The notes: generated from the letters alone by a model not told the origin. DNA of 64,000 bases from Lachnospiraceae bacterium (GCA_015057025.1 SVFD01000004.1:124001-188000); one strand, 5' to 3'; shown: positions 54,277 to 63,484, counted from the first letter of the stretch. Numbers and translations are program-made.

Positions 54277-55803
54277 TTACTCTTCAATAGAGTTTCTTTT
54301 ATGAACCACAACGGTTTCATCAAGACAAGAGAAAATATCATCAATCTTTTCTTTCTTCATCTTCGGTGTAATCAGGCTGACTACGGGAACGATAATAAGA
54401 CCTGCCACCATGGCAATTGCGCCTGCATTGATAGGGGATGCAATAAACTTAAAGAACATATTTGCAACAGTAAGAAGCACACCGCATGCAAAACTTGCCC
54501 ATACAGAAGCCTTGGTAACACCTTTCCAACGCAAGCCATAGATGAAAGGAGCAAGAAATGCACCTGCCAATGCCCCCCATGAAATACCCATAAGCTGCGC
54601 GATAAAATCAGGAGGATCCAATGCAATCACAACACTGATTGCTAAGAAAACCACAAGAAAAATTCTCATACAAAGAAGTTGCTTCTTCTCTGTCATTTCT
54701 TTAATAATATTACCCTTGATAAAATCAAGCGTCAAAGTTGAGCTCGATGTCAATACTAATGAAGATAAGGTAGACATAGACGCTGACAATACCAATACAA
54801 TTACAATACCGATTAAAATATCCGGTAAAGTAGACAACATACTGGGAATAATCGCATCATATACAATTTTTCCGTCTGCATTATAAATTGCCTCTGTATC
54901 AAACAATCTTGCAAAACCTCCAAGGAAATAGCAACCGCCAGATACAACAATGGCAAAAACTGTAGAAATGATTGTACCGGTTTTAATAGACTTCTCATCT
55001 TTAATTGCATAGAATTTATGTACCATCTGAGGTAATCCCCAAGTTCCGAGAGAAGTTAAAACGACAACCCCCAAAAGGTTTGGAAGGTCCGGTCCGAAGA
55101 AGGAGGCAAATACCCCCTGTTGCCCCATGGTAACAGGCACATCACTTTCAAAGGTTGACAACTGTCTGACTGCCTCATAAAAGCCACCTTGTCCGTTTAA
55201 TACCGCAACAATAACAGCAACAATACCAAACAACATAACAATACCCTGAATAAAATCATTAATGGCTGTTGCCATATAACCGCCAAGAACTACATATACA
55301 CAAGTCAATGCTGCCATTACAATTACACAAACTGCATAAGGAATATCAAATGCCATTTCGAACAATCTTGACAGGCCATTGTATACAGATGCCGTATAGG
55401 GAATCAGGAAAATAAATGAAATCATGGATGCAGCAATTCTTAATGCATTGGAATCATATCTTTTACCAAAGAAATCCGGCATGGTTGCCGCTGACAAATG
55501 CTTTGTCATAACACGAGTTCTTCTACCTAATAAAACCCAGGCAAGAAGCGAACCGATTACCGCATTACCGATACCAATCCAAGTTGCAGCAAGACCGTAC
55601 TTATAACCGAACTGTCCCGCATATCCAACAAATACAACCGCCGAAAAATACGAAGTACCATACGCAAAAGCGGTAAGCCAGGGACCTACACTTCTTCCGC
55701 CCAGTACGAAATCATTCACATTCGTTGCATGCTTTCTGGAATATAAACCTACACCAATCATAACTGCGAAGAAAATAACCAGAAAAATAATTTTAACTGC
55801 CAT
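54277..55803 (-). CDS. Sodium:solute symporter (SSS/PutP-like)
   Basis: A 508-residue sodium-coupled transporter with about thirteen helices. It has SSS features: DFVLGGRSVGPWLTAFAYGTS, then SAVVFVGYAGQFGYKYG, ATMPDFFGKRY and the sodium-site region LVLTSSSTLTLDF. PutP-type substrates are proline or organic acids. AAGGAGG before 55803 supports the start. Its promoter carries the palindrome ACGCTTTAAAGCGT (55901-55914), identical to the one at the acyl-CoA ligase/ior promoter, so it probably imports a compound used by those enzymes. Confidence 0.92.
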   Translation of the reverse strand: MAVKIIFLVIFFAVMIGVGLYSRKHATNVNDFVLGGRSVGPWLTAFAYGTSYFSAVVFVGYAGQFGYKYGLAATWIGIGNAVIGSLLAWVLLGRRTRVMTKHLSAATMPDFFGKRYDSNALRIAASMISFIFLIPYTASVYNGLSRLFEMAFDIPYAVCVIVMAALTCVYVVLGGYMATAINDFIQGIVMLFGIVAVIVAVLNGQGGFYEAVRQLSTFESDVPVTMGQQGVFASFFGPDLPNLLGVVVLTSLGTWGLPQMVHKFYAIKDEKSIKTGTIISTVFAIVVSGGCYFLGGFARLFDTEAIYNADGKIVYDAIIPSMLSTLPDILIGIVIVLVLSASMSTLSSLVLTSSSTLTLDFIKGNIIKEMTEKKQLLCMRIFLVVFLAISVVIALDPPDFIAQLMGISWGALAGAFLAPFIYGLRWKGVTKASVWASFACGVLLTVANMFFKFIASPINAGAIAMVAGLIIVPVVSLITPKMKKEKIDDIFSCLDETVVVHKRNSIEE

Positions 55804-55900
55804 ATCTGCCTCCTTGAGAATATATGCTACTCAATTATATATAATTATTGCATTTCATACATTCTTCTTTTATACTATCGCTTTAAACTTTAGAAGTTAG

Positions 55901-55956
55901 ACGCTTTAAAGCGTTAAAGCACCTATGATTATACAAAACCCTTACAAAAAATGCAA
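55901..55956 (-). promoter_or_regulatory. Promoter and operator of the symporter gene
   Basis: On the minus strand TTGCAT (55951-55956) and TATAAT (55928-55933) are 17 bases apart. Immediately downstream lies the perfect palindrome ACGCTTTAAAGCGT (55901-55914), with a further half-like site CGCTTTAAA at 55879-55887. The identical palindrome has the same place at the ligase promoter (60951-60964), which suggests a shared repressor. Confidence 0.75.
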
Positions 55957-55963
55957 GGGTTTT
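55935..55963 (-). terminator. Terminator of the amidohydrolase gene, overlapping the symporter promoter
   Basis: AAAACCCTT (55935-55943) and AAGGGTTTT (55955-55963) form a 9-bp stem 12 bases after the amidohydrolase stop. The stem contains or borders both boxes of the symporter promoter. Confidence 0.6.
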
Positions 55964-55974
55964 TATAAAAAATA

Positions 55975-56772
55975 TTATAGCTCAAGGAGTTTTTTTGCGT
56001 TTTTATAAAAGATACTTTCTTTGACTTCTGCAGTCAAGCTTAATTTTTTTAAGCTTTCCACGTCCTTTTTCTGATGTCCCCAAGGACAATCCGTTGCAAA
56101 TAAAACCTTATCCGTTCCATGCTTTTCAAGTATTTTATAAAACACATCTTCTTTTATATAATCAAATGTAAATGCAGTATCCAAATACAGATCCTCTCCT
56201 GCCAGATACTCGTACACTTCTTCCCATTGATTCCATCCGCCATAATGTGCTACCACCATTTTCTTCGGATGAAGTTTATCCATAACCTTGCGCATTTTAC
56301 CGGGCGGACAATGCACAGGGTCAGGCAAACCCACATCAATGCCCGCATGGGTCAAAATAATTAAATCCAGAGAATCAGCATATTCAATAATATTCATATA
56401 ACGCGCATCGTCAATCATAACCCCCTGATAATCCGGATGGATTTTAATACCTTTTAAGCCCAACTTTTTGATGCAGTCCAGTTCCTTTTTATAATCTTCC
56501 GTATCAGGATGAATACCGCCAAAAGACAGAAGTTTGGAAGAATGGTTTTCATTCACCCATGCCGCATACGTATTTACACTCTCAAATTGACCGGGTTTGG
56601 TTACCACAGGTAAAATAACCGACATATCTACTCCGGCTGTCTTCATAGACGAAATAAGTCCATTTAACGTACCGTCTGTAGATGCAGTAAGACCTGCTTT
56701 TGCTTCTAACGCTTCTATTGTGCGTGCTGCAATTTTATCCGGAAATATATGTGTATGAAAATCTATAATCAT
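55975..56772 (-). CDS. Amidohydrolase-2 family metal-dependent hydrolase/decarboxylase
   Basis: A 265-residue TIM-barrel enzyme of the ACMSD-like amidohydrolase family. Metal ligands: HTH near the start (DFHTHIF, residues 3-9), GIKIHPDYQG, HAGIDVG, VVAHYGGW, and the late Asp in FATDCPWG. Such enzymes decarboxylate or hydrate aromatic or unsaturated acids. AAGGTG before 56772 supports the start. It follows iorB by 175 bases across a structured element (56848-56911), so it may belong to the same metabolic unit, possibly with altered expression. The substrate is not known. Confidence 0.85.
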   Translation of the reverse strand: MIIDFHTHIFPDKIAARTIEALEAKAGLTASTDGTLNGLISSMKTAGVDMSVILPVVTKPGQFESVNTYAAWVNENHSSKLLSFGGIHPDTEDYKKELDCIKKLGLKGIKIHPDYQGVMIDDARYMNIIEYADSLDLIILTHAGIDVGLPDPVHCPPGKMRKVMDKLHPKKMVVAHYGGWNQWEEVYEYLAGEDLYLDTAFTFDYIKEDVFYKILEKHGTDKVLFATDCPWGHQKKDVESLKKLSLTAEVKESIFYKNAKKLLEL

Positions 56773-56847
56773 TTTATCACCTTCTTTATAAAGAATTTGC
56801 TTTCACATAAAAGTATCATTTTCAGCCGTTCCCACAAAACAATAATA

Positions 56848-56911
56848 TCCTGCCGCTGTCGATGTTTATAAAACATAGACCTTGCAGAATCATTATCTGC
56901 AATCGGCAGGA
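56848..56911 (-). ncRNA. Three-way-junction RNA element after iorB
   Basis: TCCTGCCG (56848-56855) pairs with CGGCAGGA (56904-56911). Inside are two side helices: GTCGATGTTT with AAACATAGAC (56858-56867/56871-56880, one mismatch) and TTGCAGA with TCTGCAA (56882-56888/56896-56902). Together they make a compact three-way junction of 64 bases, located 37-100 bases after iorB. A weak T-rich stretch follows on the minus strand. It could be a terminator, processing site or leader control. Hammerhead core motifs are absent. Confidence 0.45.
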
Positions 56912-56947
56912 AAATTATTTCTTTTACTATAAAATTCTTATATAAAA

Positions 56948-57523
56948 CTAGCTTTCGTATCCTAAGAGGAACGCTTTTTTGTTAATTTCCACAGTCTTAG
57001 GAGGAACGGTCTTCTCGATTACTTCCAACCATGCTTCCTTAGAAAAGTCCATATGCTTAGCAGCCACACCGAGAACGATAATGTTAAACACCTTAGAATT
57101 TCCTAATTTAAGTGCTTCTTCCATAGCATTTACTTTATATACACTATACTCTTTCTCCAAATTTTCAATAATATTTTCAGGATACTGTGCTACGCCTGTT
57201 ACAACTGTGATAGGATCGATTCTGTGGTCATTTACCACAATAGCACCATCTTTTTTAAGGAAATGTGCGTAACGCAATGCTTCTAATTTTTCAAAGGCAA
57301 TCAAAACATCAGCCTGACCTTCTTCTACAATGGGCTCCGCTACCTTTTCACCATAGCGTACAAATGTTACTACACTACCGCCACGCTGTGCCATACCGTG
57401 CACCTCGGACAATTTCACATCATATCCTGCCGCCACGGTAATACCGCCTAAGATACGGCTGGTAAGAAGTGTACCCTGTCCGCCTACGCCAACAATCATA
57501 ATATTCTTTGTTGTATTTGCCAT
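56948..57523 (-). CDS. iorB: Indolepyruvate:ferredoxin oxidoreductase beta subunit
   Basis: The 191-residue small subunit of the archaeal/clostridial-type indolepyruvate oxidoreductase. It has the gamma-domain start VGVGGQGTLLTSRILG and the pattern EVHGMAQRGGSVVTFVRYG. With IorA it interconverts arylpyruvates and arylacetyl-CoA plus CO2 using ferredoxin. It starts two bases after the iorA stop with GGAGGTG as ribosome site, so the two are cotranslated. A structured element follows. Confidence 0.94.
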   Translation of the reverse strand: MANTTKNIMIVGVGGQGTLLTSRILGGITVAAGYDVKLSEVHGMAQRGGSVVTFVRYGEKVAEPIVEEGQADVLIAFEKLEALRYAHFLKKDGAIVVNDHRIDPITVVTGVAQYPENIIENLEKEYSVYKVNAMEEALKLGNSKVFNIIVLGVAAKHMDFSKEAWLEVIEKTVPPKTVEINKKAFLLGYES

Positions 57524-57525
57524 GA

Positions 57526-59265
57526 CTACACCTCCACTTTCTCGATTGCGCCAAACTTACAAAGATTCATGCAAAGTCCGCAACCGTTACACATTGTTGT
57601 ATCAATAGAGATTGTGCCGTCTGCATTCTTGGTAAGCGCAGGACATCCGGGCTTTAAGCACATACCGCACTTTTTACACTTATCTGCTACCGGTACACAC
57701 TTATAAGGGAATTTGTTACCCTTAAGAAGTACACAGGGAGACTTGGTAATAATAACGGATACCTCTTCTCTTGCAGTCTCTTCTTTTACAATTCTTTCAA
57801 GTTCTACGGTATCAAATGCATTTACTTCGATTACATTCTTAATTCCCATAGCCTTACAAAGCTCATAAATATTAATTGCAGGAACAACCTCACCCATAAG
57901 GGTTTTACCGGTTGCCGCATGGTCTTGGTGACCGGTCATACCGGTGGTAGAGTTATCAAGAATCATTACGGTTCCTGTACCCTGGTTATAAACCATATTC
58001 ATAAGTGAGTTCACACCGGTATGCATAAAAGTAGAATCGCCGATTACGGCTACCCAGTTCTTGATATAGTCCTTACCCTTAGCTTTTTCCATACCGTGAA
58101 GGGTTGAAATACTTGCCCCCATGCAAACAGTGGTATCTACCACGCTAAGTGGTGCAACCGCACCTAAGGTATAGCATCCGATATCGCCGGCTGCGTGAAT
58201 TTTTAACTTATTCAATACAGAGAATACACTTCTGTGAGGGCATCCGGGGCAAAGAATGGGAGGACGTGCAGGCACAGATGCTGCTGCCTTGCCGTCTACA
58301 TCTTCTTTTAAAATTGCCTTACGGATCATATTGGCACTGTATTCACCCTGTACGGTGAAAATTTCCTTACCAATACACTTAATTCCCCAAGACTTAATCT
58401 GCTCTTCAAAAACAGGTTCCAACTCTTCAAAAATATAAAGTGTCTCAACCTTGGATGCAAACTCTTCAATCATTTTACGGGGTAAAGGATGTACCATACC
58501 AAGCTTTAACACGGAAGCTTCGGGACATGCTTCTTTTACATACTGATATGCGATACCGCTGGTGATAAAACCAATCTTGGTATCGTTCATTTCCACGCGG
58601 TTGATGGGCATATCACAGCCGTCTTCTGCCATAGCCTTCAGACGCTGTTCCACATATACATGTCTGCCCTTTGCATTACCGGGCATCATAACAAACTTGC
58701 TTACATTTCTTTCATAAGTAATGTCTACAGGCTCACAACGTTCTTCCAAAGTAACCGGTCCCTGGGAATGTGACAAACGTGTTGTGGTACGCACCATAAC
58801 AGGAGTGTCATACTTCTCTGACAAATCAAAAGCATATTTGATAAAATCTTTGGCTTCCTGTGAATCAGAAGGCTCTAAAACAGGCACCATAGCCGCTCTT
58901 GCCACGCATCTGGAATCCTGCTCATTCTGTGAAGAATAAAGACCGGGATCATCTGCTGCCACAAGAACAAGTCCTCCGTTTACACCACCGTATGAGATTG
59001 TATAAAGAGGGTCAGAAGCCACGTTAACACCAACGTGCTTCATGGATGCCATAGCACGTACACCGCTGATGGATGCACCAATTGCTACTTCCATTGCCAC
59101 CTTTTCATTGGGTGACCACTCTGCGTAAATCTCGGGATATTTTACAATATTTTCACTGATTTCGGTACTGGGTGTGCCGGGGTATGCTGCAGATACTTTT
59201 ACACCTGCTTCAAAAGCACCTCTGGCAATGGCCTCATTACCTAACATAATTTTCACTTCGCTCAT
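57526..59265 (-). CDS. iorA: Indolepyruvate:ferredoxin oxidoreductase alpha subunit
   Basis: 579 residues. The N-terminal pyrimidine-binding domain (NEAIARGAFEAGVKVSAAYP) is followed by the TPP-binding region with LCPGCPHRSVF, GDIGCYTLG and IGDSTFMHTG ... LDNSTTGMTGHQDH. The C-terminus has two ferredoxin-type motifs (CKKCGMCLKPGCPAL and CNGCGLCMNLCKFGAI). It lies 14 bases after the acyl-CoA ligase gene and two bases before iorB, in a three-gene operon starting at the promoter 60974-61002. Confidence 0.95.
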   Translation of the reverse strand: MSEVKIMLGNEAIARGAFEAGVKVSAAYPGTPSTEISENIVKYPEIYAEWSPNEKVAMEVAIGASISGVRAMASMKHVGVNVASDPLYTISYGGVNGGLVLVAADDPGLYSSQNEQDSRCVARAAMVPVLEPSDSQEAKDFIKYAFDLSEKYDTPVMVRTTTRLSHSQGPVTLEERCEPVDITYERNVSKFVMMPGNAKGRHVYVEQRLKAMAEDGCDMPINRVEMNDTKIGFITSGIAYQYVKEACPEASVLKLGMVHPLPRKMIEEFASKVETLYIFEELEPVFEEQIKSWGIKCIGKEIFTVQGEYSANMIRKAILKEDVDGKAAASVPARPPILCPGCPHRSVFSVLNKLKIHAAGDIGCYTLGAVAPLSVVDTTVCMGASISTLHGMEKAKGKDYIKNWVAVIGDSTFMHTGVNSLMNMVYNQGTGTVMILDNSTTGMTGHQDHAATGKTLMGEVVPAINIYELCKAMGIKNVIEVNAFDTVELERIVKEETAREEVSVIITKSPCVLLKGNKFPYKCVPVADKCKKCGMCLKPGCPALTKNADGTISIDTTMCNGCGLCMNLCKFGAIEKVEV

Positions 59266-59279
59266 ATGTATTTCCTTTC

Positions 59280-60914
59280 TTAACCATTGTTTTGGTCTGC
59301 AATCAATTTACCTGCGCCGTATTTCTCACGAAGCTTAGGCTTTTCAATTTTACCCGTAGGATTTCTGGGGATATCCGCAAAAATAATGGTTTTGGGTCTC
59401 TTGTATCTGGGAAGTCCCAAACAGAACTCATCCATTTCTTCTTTGGTCATTTCCATGCCTTCTTTTAACTCGATAATAGCTGCTGCAATTTCACCAAGAC
59501 GCTTATCCGGCAAACCAATGACAGCAACATCGTGTACCTTATCATTAGTACGGATAAAATCTTCAATCTGAACAGGGTAAAGATTCTCACCACCACTAAT
59601 AATAACGTCTTTTTTACGGTCTACAAGGAAGATAAAACCATCTTCATCTTCCTGGGCCATATCGCCGGTAAATAACCAGCCGTCTGCCAATACTTCATTA
59701 GTTGCTTTTTCATCTCTGTAGTAACAGGTCATAACACCCGGGCCTTTGACTGCAAGTTCACCAACTTCGCCCTTGGCAACTGTATTACGGTTCTCATCCA
59801 CAATTTTAACTTCCCAGCCATAGCCTGCTTTACCGATGGCACCAACCTTATGTATATTCTCAACTCCAAGATGTACGCAACCCGGTCCGATGGACTCTGA
59901 CAAACCGTAGTTAGTATCGTAATCATGCTTCGGGAAAATACTCTTCCATTTCTTAATCAAACTCTGGGGAACAGGCTGCGCACCGATATGCATCAATCTC
60001 CACTGGTCTAACTCGTAGTCATCTAAATTCACTTTACCACTTTCAATGGATTCCAGGATTTCCTGTGCCCAAGGCACTAACAACCATACAATGGTACACT
60101 TTTCTTTGGATACTGCATCCAAAATAAATTCCGGCTTGGTTCCTTTGAGAAGAATCGCCTTGCTTCCTGATAAAAGACTTCCGAACCAGTGCATTTTAGC
60201 ACCTGTATGATACAAAGGCGGAATACACAAGAATACATCATCCTTCTGCTGTCCGTGGTGGTTCTGCTCAACCTTGCAGGAATGCACCAAACTTTCATGT
60301 TTATGTAAAATAGCCTTCGGGAAACCTGTGGTTCCTGATGAGAAGTAAATTGCCGCATAATCTTGGTCATCAAGGGTAATGTCAGGACTCTGGCTGGAAC
60401 AGTTTGCCGCAAGTGAATTGTAATCATCCGCAAAACTGGGGCAACCTTCGCCAACATACATCAGAAGTCTTCCCTTGCTGATGCGGTCTGCAATTTCTTC
60501 CACACGTCCGATAAAAGAAGGTCCAAATACCAGAATATCTACCTCTGCCAAATTCACACAGTATTCTATTTCATCCGATGAATAACGGAAGTTCAAAGGC
60601 ACTGCCAAGGCACCGGTTTTTAAAATACCAAAATAAATCGGCAACCACTCCAGACAGTTCATCATCAAGATCGCAACTTTATCCCCTTTTTGAATTCCTC
60701 TCTGAATCAAAAGGTTTGCAAAACGATTTGCTTTCTCGTTAAATACGCTCCAGGTGATTTCGCGTCTGTAACTGGTTTTGGCACTAGGTTCAATTAATTC
60801 ATATTCTTTCCAAGTCACGCGACGGTCTTCTTTTATCTCGGGATTCATCTCCACCAGACATACGTCATTTGGAAACTCCCTCGCATTTCTCTCCAAAAAT
60901 TCTGTAATAGGCAT
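59280..60914 (-). CDS. AMP-forming acyl-CoA synthetase, likely arylacetate-CoA ligase
   Basis: A 544-residue ANL-superfamily ligase. It has the P-loop YFSSGTTGFPKA, the GLSES acid motif, the GWLFTGDMAQ hinge region and the C-terminal catalytic Lys in NPTGKIEKP. It activates a carboxylic acid with ATP to the CoA thioester. As first gene of an operon with iorA-iorB, a role in activating arylacetates (phenyl-, indole-acetate) is likely: ligase plus IorAB would turn them into arylpyruvates, the precursors of aromatic amino acids, or run in reverse. GGAAGGGG before 60914 supports the start. The operator at 60951-60964 suggests substrate-responsive repression. Confidence 0.88.
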   Translation of the reverse strand: MPITEFLERNAREFPNDVCLVEMNPEIKEDRRVTWKEYELIEPSAKTSYRREITWSVFNEKANRFANLLIQRGIQKGDKVAILMMNCLEWLPIYFGILKTGALAVPLNFRYSSDEIEYCVNLAEVDILVFGPSFIGRVEEIADRISKGRLLMYVGEGCPSFADDYNSLAANCSSQSPDITLDDQDYAAIYFSSGTTGFPKAILHKHESLVHSCKVEQNHHGQQKDDVFLCIPPLYHTGAKMHWFGSLLSGSKAILLKGTKPEFILDAVSKEKCTIVWLLVPWAQEILESIESGKVNLDDYELDQWRLMHIGAQPVPQSLIKKWKSIFPKHDYDTNYGLSESIGPGCVHLGVENIHKVGAIGKAGYGWEVKIVDENRNTVAKGEVGELAVKGPGVMTCYYRDEKATNEVLADGWLFTGDMAQEDEDGFIFLVDRKKDVIISGGENLYPVQIEDFIRTNDKVHDVAVIGLPDKRLGEIAAAIIELKEGMEMTKEEMDEFCLGLPRYKRPKTIIFADIPRNPTGKIEKPKLREKYGAGKLIADQNNG

Positions 60915-60950
60915 GTTTATCCCCTTCCAAATTTTGCTTTTGTCAATTTA

Positions 60951-61002
60951 ACGCTTTAAAGCGTCCAACTTATAATATAACATTAAAAGCAGCTTCGGTC
61001 AA
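60951..61002 (-). promoter_or_regulatory. Promoter and palindromic operator of the ligase-iorA-iorB operon
   Basis: On the minus strand TTGACC (60997-61002) and TATATT (60974-60979) are 17 bases apart. ACGCTTTAAAGCGT, a perfect 14-bp palindrome, lies at 60951-60964 directly after the expected start of transcription, 37 bases before the ATG. The same palindrome controls the symporter (55901-55914). Confidence 0.8.
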
Positions 61003-61027
61003 TGTTTTCAAAGACTGAAACTGCTTT
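60986..61027 (-). terminator. Terminator of the SDR gene, overlapping the ligase promoter
   Basis: AAAGCAGCTTCGGTC (60986-61000) pairs with GACTGAAACTGCTTT (61013-61027) with one mismatch and one G-T pair, 16 bases after the SDR stop. The -35 box of the ligase promoter lies inside the hairpin. Confidence 0.75.
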
Positions 61028-61042
61028 ATTTTATACGAATTC

Positions 61043-61795
61043 TTAATATTCTTCCAAGGGCTGCACTTCCTCTTCTGCCTTTTTTACAGCCTCTTCCAAT
61101 GACATCCCTGCAAAATCCTGTGCCGAGAACAATCTTCCCGATTTTTTATCATCTACAAATGCGCCTACTAAAACGCCCGGCAATGCACTTTCCGGAGCAT
61201 TGGGCGCCTTATCTCCTCCAAGGTCGGTACGGCACCAACCGGGATCAGCAAGACTGAGAATCACATCAGTACCATCCATAGTATAACCCAAATCCACGGT
61301 GATTTTATTTAAAGCAGCCTTACTTGCGGAATATCCTGCCTGATAAGGATCAAGACGGATACCGCTTGTGGTATTTACGATACGTCCAAAGCCTTTTTCC
61401 TTCATCTTCGGCATAAAATGATAACAAATCAACGCAGGAGCAATTGTATTGATTAAGAAGCTATCCGTATAATCCGATACCGGGGTTTCAAAATACTCGG
61501 TACGATATGCAATCTGCATACCAGCATTGTTTAAAACAATATCTACATCCACTCCTAATGCGTCTATTTCCGCCAGCATTGCTTTCACACTGTCGGGATT
61601 TACCAGCTCTGCAGATACGGCATATGCCTTCACACCCATCTTCTCTACTTCGTCTACAACTTTCTTTGTATGCTCCAAATCTCTGCTGTGAAGAATCAGA
61701 TTGCATCCTCTCTCTGCCATATAAAGTGCTGATAAGTAACCAATACCTCTTGCCGCACCTGTTATAAATGCCCATTTTCCTTTTACATTAACCAT
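61043..61795 (-). CDS. Short-chain dehydrogenase/reductase
   Basis: A 250-residue Rossmann oxidoreductase with the NAD(P) motif TGAARGIG (about 13-20), NNAG (about 89-92), the catalytic Ser in NTTSGI and Y-S-A-S-K (YxxxK). AAGGAGG before 61795 supports the start. It lies upstream of the ligase operon in the same direction but has its own terminator and no copy of the shared operator was seen in front of it. The substrate is unknown. Confidence 0.92.
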   Translation of the reverse strand: MVNVKGKWAFITGAARGIGYLSALYMAERGCNLILHSRDLEHTKKVVDEVEKMGVKAYAVSAELVNPDSVKAMLAEIDALGVDVDIVLNNAGMQIAYRTEYFETPVSDYTDSFLINTIAPALICYHFMPKMKEKGFGRIVNTTSGIRLDPYQAGYSASKAALNKITVDLGYTMDGTDVILSLADPGWCRTDLGGDKAPNAPESALPGVLVGAFVDDKKSGRLFSAQDFAGMSLEEAVKKAEEEVQPLEEY

Positions 61796-61978
61796 TTGTA
61801 TACCCTCCTTAATGATATCCCTGCGCTCTTATTTGCAATATATACACTGCAAATAATCATACTCGCTTCGACATAAATAATCTTCTGCTTTTCATTATAC
61901 AGAAACATTGAAATAAAACTTTCATTTTTGTACATATTCTGCATAAATTATCACGATAGAACAATTATATCATAAGGT

Positions 61979-63061
61979 TTAGCGCTTTGAAATTCCCAAT
62001 ATCAAAAATCTCAAAACCGGTATTCTTCGAATCAATTCATATAACAGCGGTAGTGTTATAAACGTTGCCAACAAAGGAACAATATAATGCCAAATCAAAG
62101 GGAACTCTGTATTTCTTACCCACAAATACGCATATACCAGCATCACAGTATAATGCAATACATAAAAGGCATAATTTGCTTTTGTCATATATGTTGCAAA
62201 TTTGTTTGTCTTATTTAACCATGCTTTAAAACATCCTATGATAGCAAGTACGGCAAACCAGCAGTATAAATTGGTTACAATATGTTGTAAACAGAATCGG
62301 GTTGTATAATTTTCCCCGTAAAAAAGGAGTCCATAACCCACACCGGCAACTACTGCCAATCCAAACAAAAGCCATTTCCACTTTACAAGCTTATCTGTCA
62401 CTTTCTCATGAGAAAAAACATAATATCCCAAAAAGAATGTAAAAAGGTAAATACCGTTACGATATACTTCAATCACCGGAGTATTAAAAAGAAAACTGCT
62501 GATCCATACTGCAAGTGCCATTATAATCAATACAATAATGTTTACTTTGCCTCCAAGCTGATACAACTTATCTTTTTTATCAATTTTACGAAGTAATAAA
62601 AAAAGCATGCTTCCAAGATACAATTCCTGTGCAAACCAAAGAGGTCCTATTCCGGAAATACAGTAAATAATATATTTTATAATAAAGGGGATTTTTACAG
62701 GTGCCGCTGCAAACATATCCACTTCCAAATCCGTAATCCATCCGTTTACCCATCCGAAAATAAAAATAATGGCAACGGAAGGAATCAATAACTTAAAAGT
62801 TCTGTCCTTGGCAAACTCCTTACTGCTTCGTTTCTCCAAAGAATATCTTGCACTCATACCGGCTACCACAAAAAGCAGTACCATAAACCAAGGATAAACA
62901 AGTGCTGCAAAAAAATCCATCTCCGGAATGCCCGGCTCTGCCAAATTTGTTATAATTCCATTCGAGTTATACATATAAATAATATGATAAACAATTACTA
63001 ATACCACTGTCGTCCAACGTATGTTATCTATGTAATGTTTTCTGACTTGTGTACTTTCCAT
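61979..63061 (-). CDS. Acyltransferase-3 family membrane protein
   Basis: A 360-residue protein with about ten helices and the acyltransferase-3 start YIDNIRWTTVVLVIVYH (the conserved His of the family), then later YAFYVLHYTVMLVYAYLW. Such proteins acylate surface carbohydrates or other membrane-side substrates. AAAGGAG before 63061 supports the start. It follows the XRE-AbrB regulator gene by 12 bases and is probably cotranscribed and controlled by it. Confidence 0.87.
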   Translation of the reverse strand: MESTQVRKHYIDNIRWTTVVLVIVYHIIYMYNSNGIITNLAEPGIPEMDFFAALVYPWFMVLLFVVAGMSARYSLEKRSSKEFAKDRTFKLLIPSVAIIFIFGWVNGWITDLEVDMFAAAPVKIPFIIKYIIYCISGIGPLWFAQELYLGSMLFLLLRKIDKKDKLYQLGGKVNIIVLIIMALAVWISSFLFNTPVIEVYRNGIYLFTFFLGYYVFSHEKVTDKLVKWKWLLFGLAVVAGVGYGLLFYGENYTTRFCLQHIVTNLYCWFAVLAIIGCFKAWLNKTNKFATYMTKANYAFYVLHYTVMLVYAYLWVRNTEFPLIWHYIVPLLATFITLPLLYELIRRIPVLRFLILGISKR

Positions 63062-63073
63062 AACAATCTCCTT

Positions 63074-63484
63074 TTATCTCTTTTTATTAAAAAATGCTGT
63101 TATAAAATCCGCTTTTACCATGGCAAGCCCCTGCTCAATATCGCCCAGAACAATTAATTTATCTCCGGGTTTGATGTCAAATACCTTTCTTGCCTTGGCG
63201 GGAATAACTATCTGCCCTTTGTCGCCTACCGAAACCATACCGAACATATACTTTCCTTTAGGCGCAATTGGCACTCCTGTGGCTTCTTTGCTATCGTAAT
63301 TGACAAGTTCATCCAGTGTAACATCAAAAAGCTTTGCTAATGCCGCACATTTTATCAAATCCGGCTGTGCTTCTCCGGATTCATACTTCGCCACTGCCTG
63401 TCTAGAAACACCGATTGCCTCCGCCACCTGTTCCTGGGTCATTTCATTTATTTTACGTAATGTTTGAATATTCTCACTTAACAT
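63074..63484 (-). CDS. XRE helix-turn-helix / AbrB-type regulator
   Basis: 136 residues. The N-terminal XRE HTH has MTQEQVAEAIGVSRQAVAKY (about 15-34). The C-terminal SpoVT/AbrB swapped-hairpin domain has DKGQIVIPAKARKVFDIKPG followed by DKLIVLGD. AAAGGAGG before the ATG at 63484 decides the start; an extension to 63568 is not supported. It is 12 bases from the acyltransferase gene. It most likely regulates that gene and perhaps itself. Confidence 0.9.
   Translation of the reverse strand: MLSENIQTLRKINEMTQEQVAEAIGVSRQAVAKYESGEAQPDLIKCAALAKLFDVTLDELVNYDSKEATGVPIAPKGKYMFGMVSVGDKGQIVIPAKARKVFDIKPGDKLIVLGDIEQGLAMVKADFITAFFNKKR

Noticed and set aside
56848-56911. Hammerhead ribozyme
   Set aside because: A three-way junction is present, but neither strand contains the CUGAUGA and GAAA core elements.
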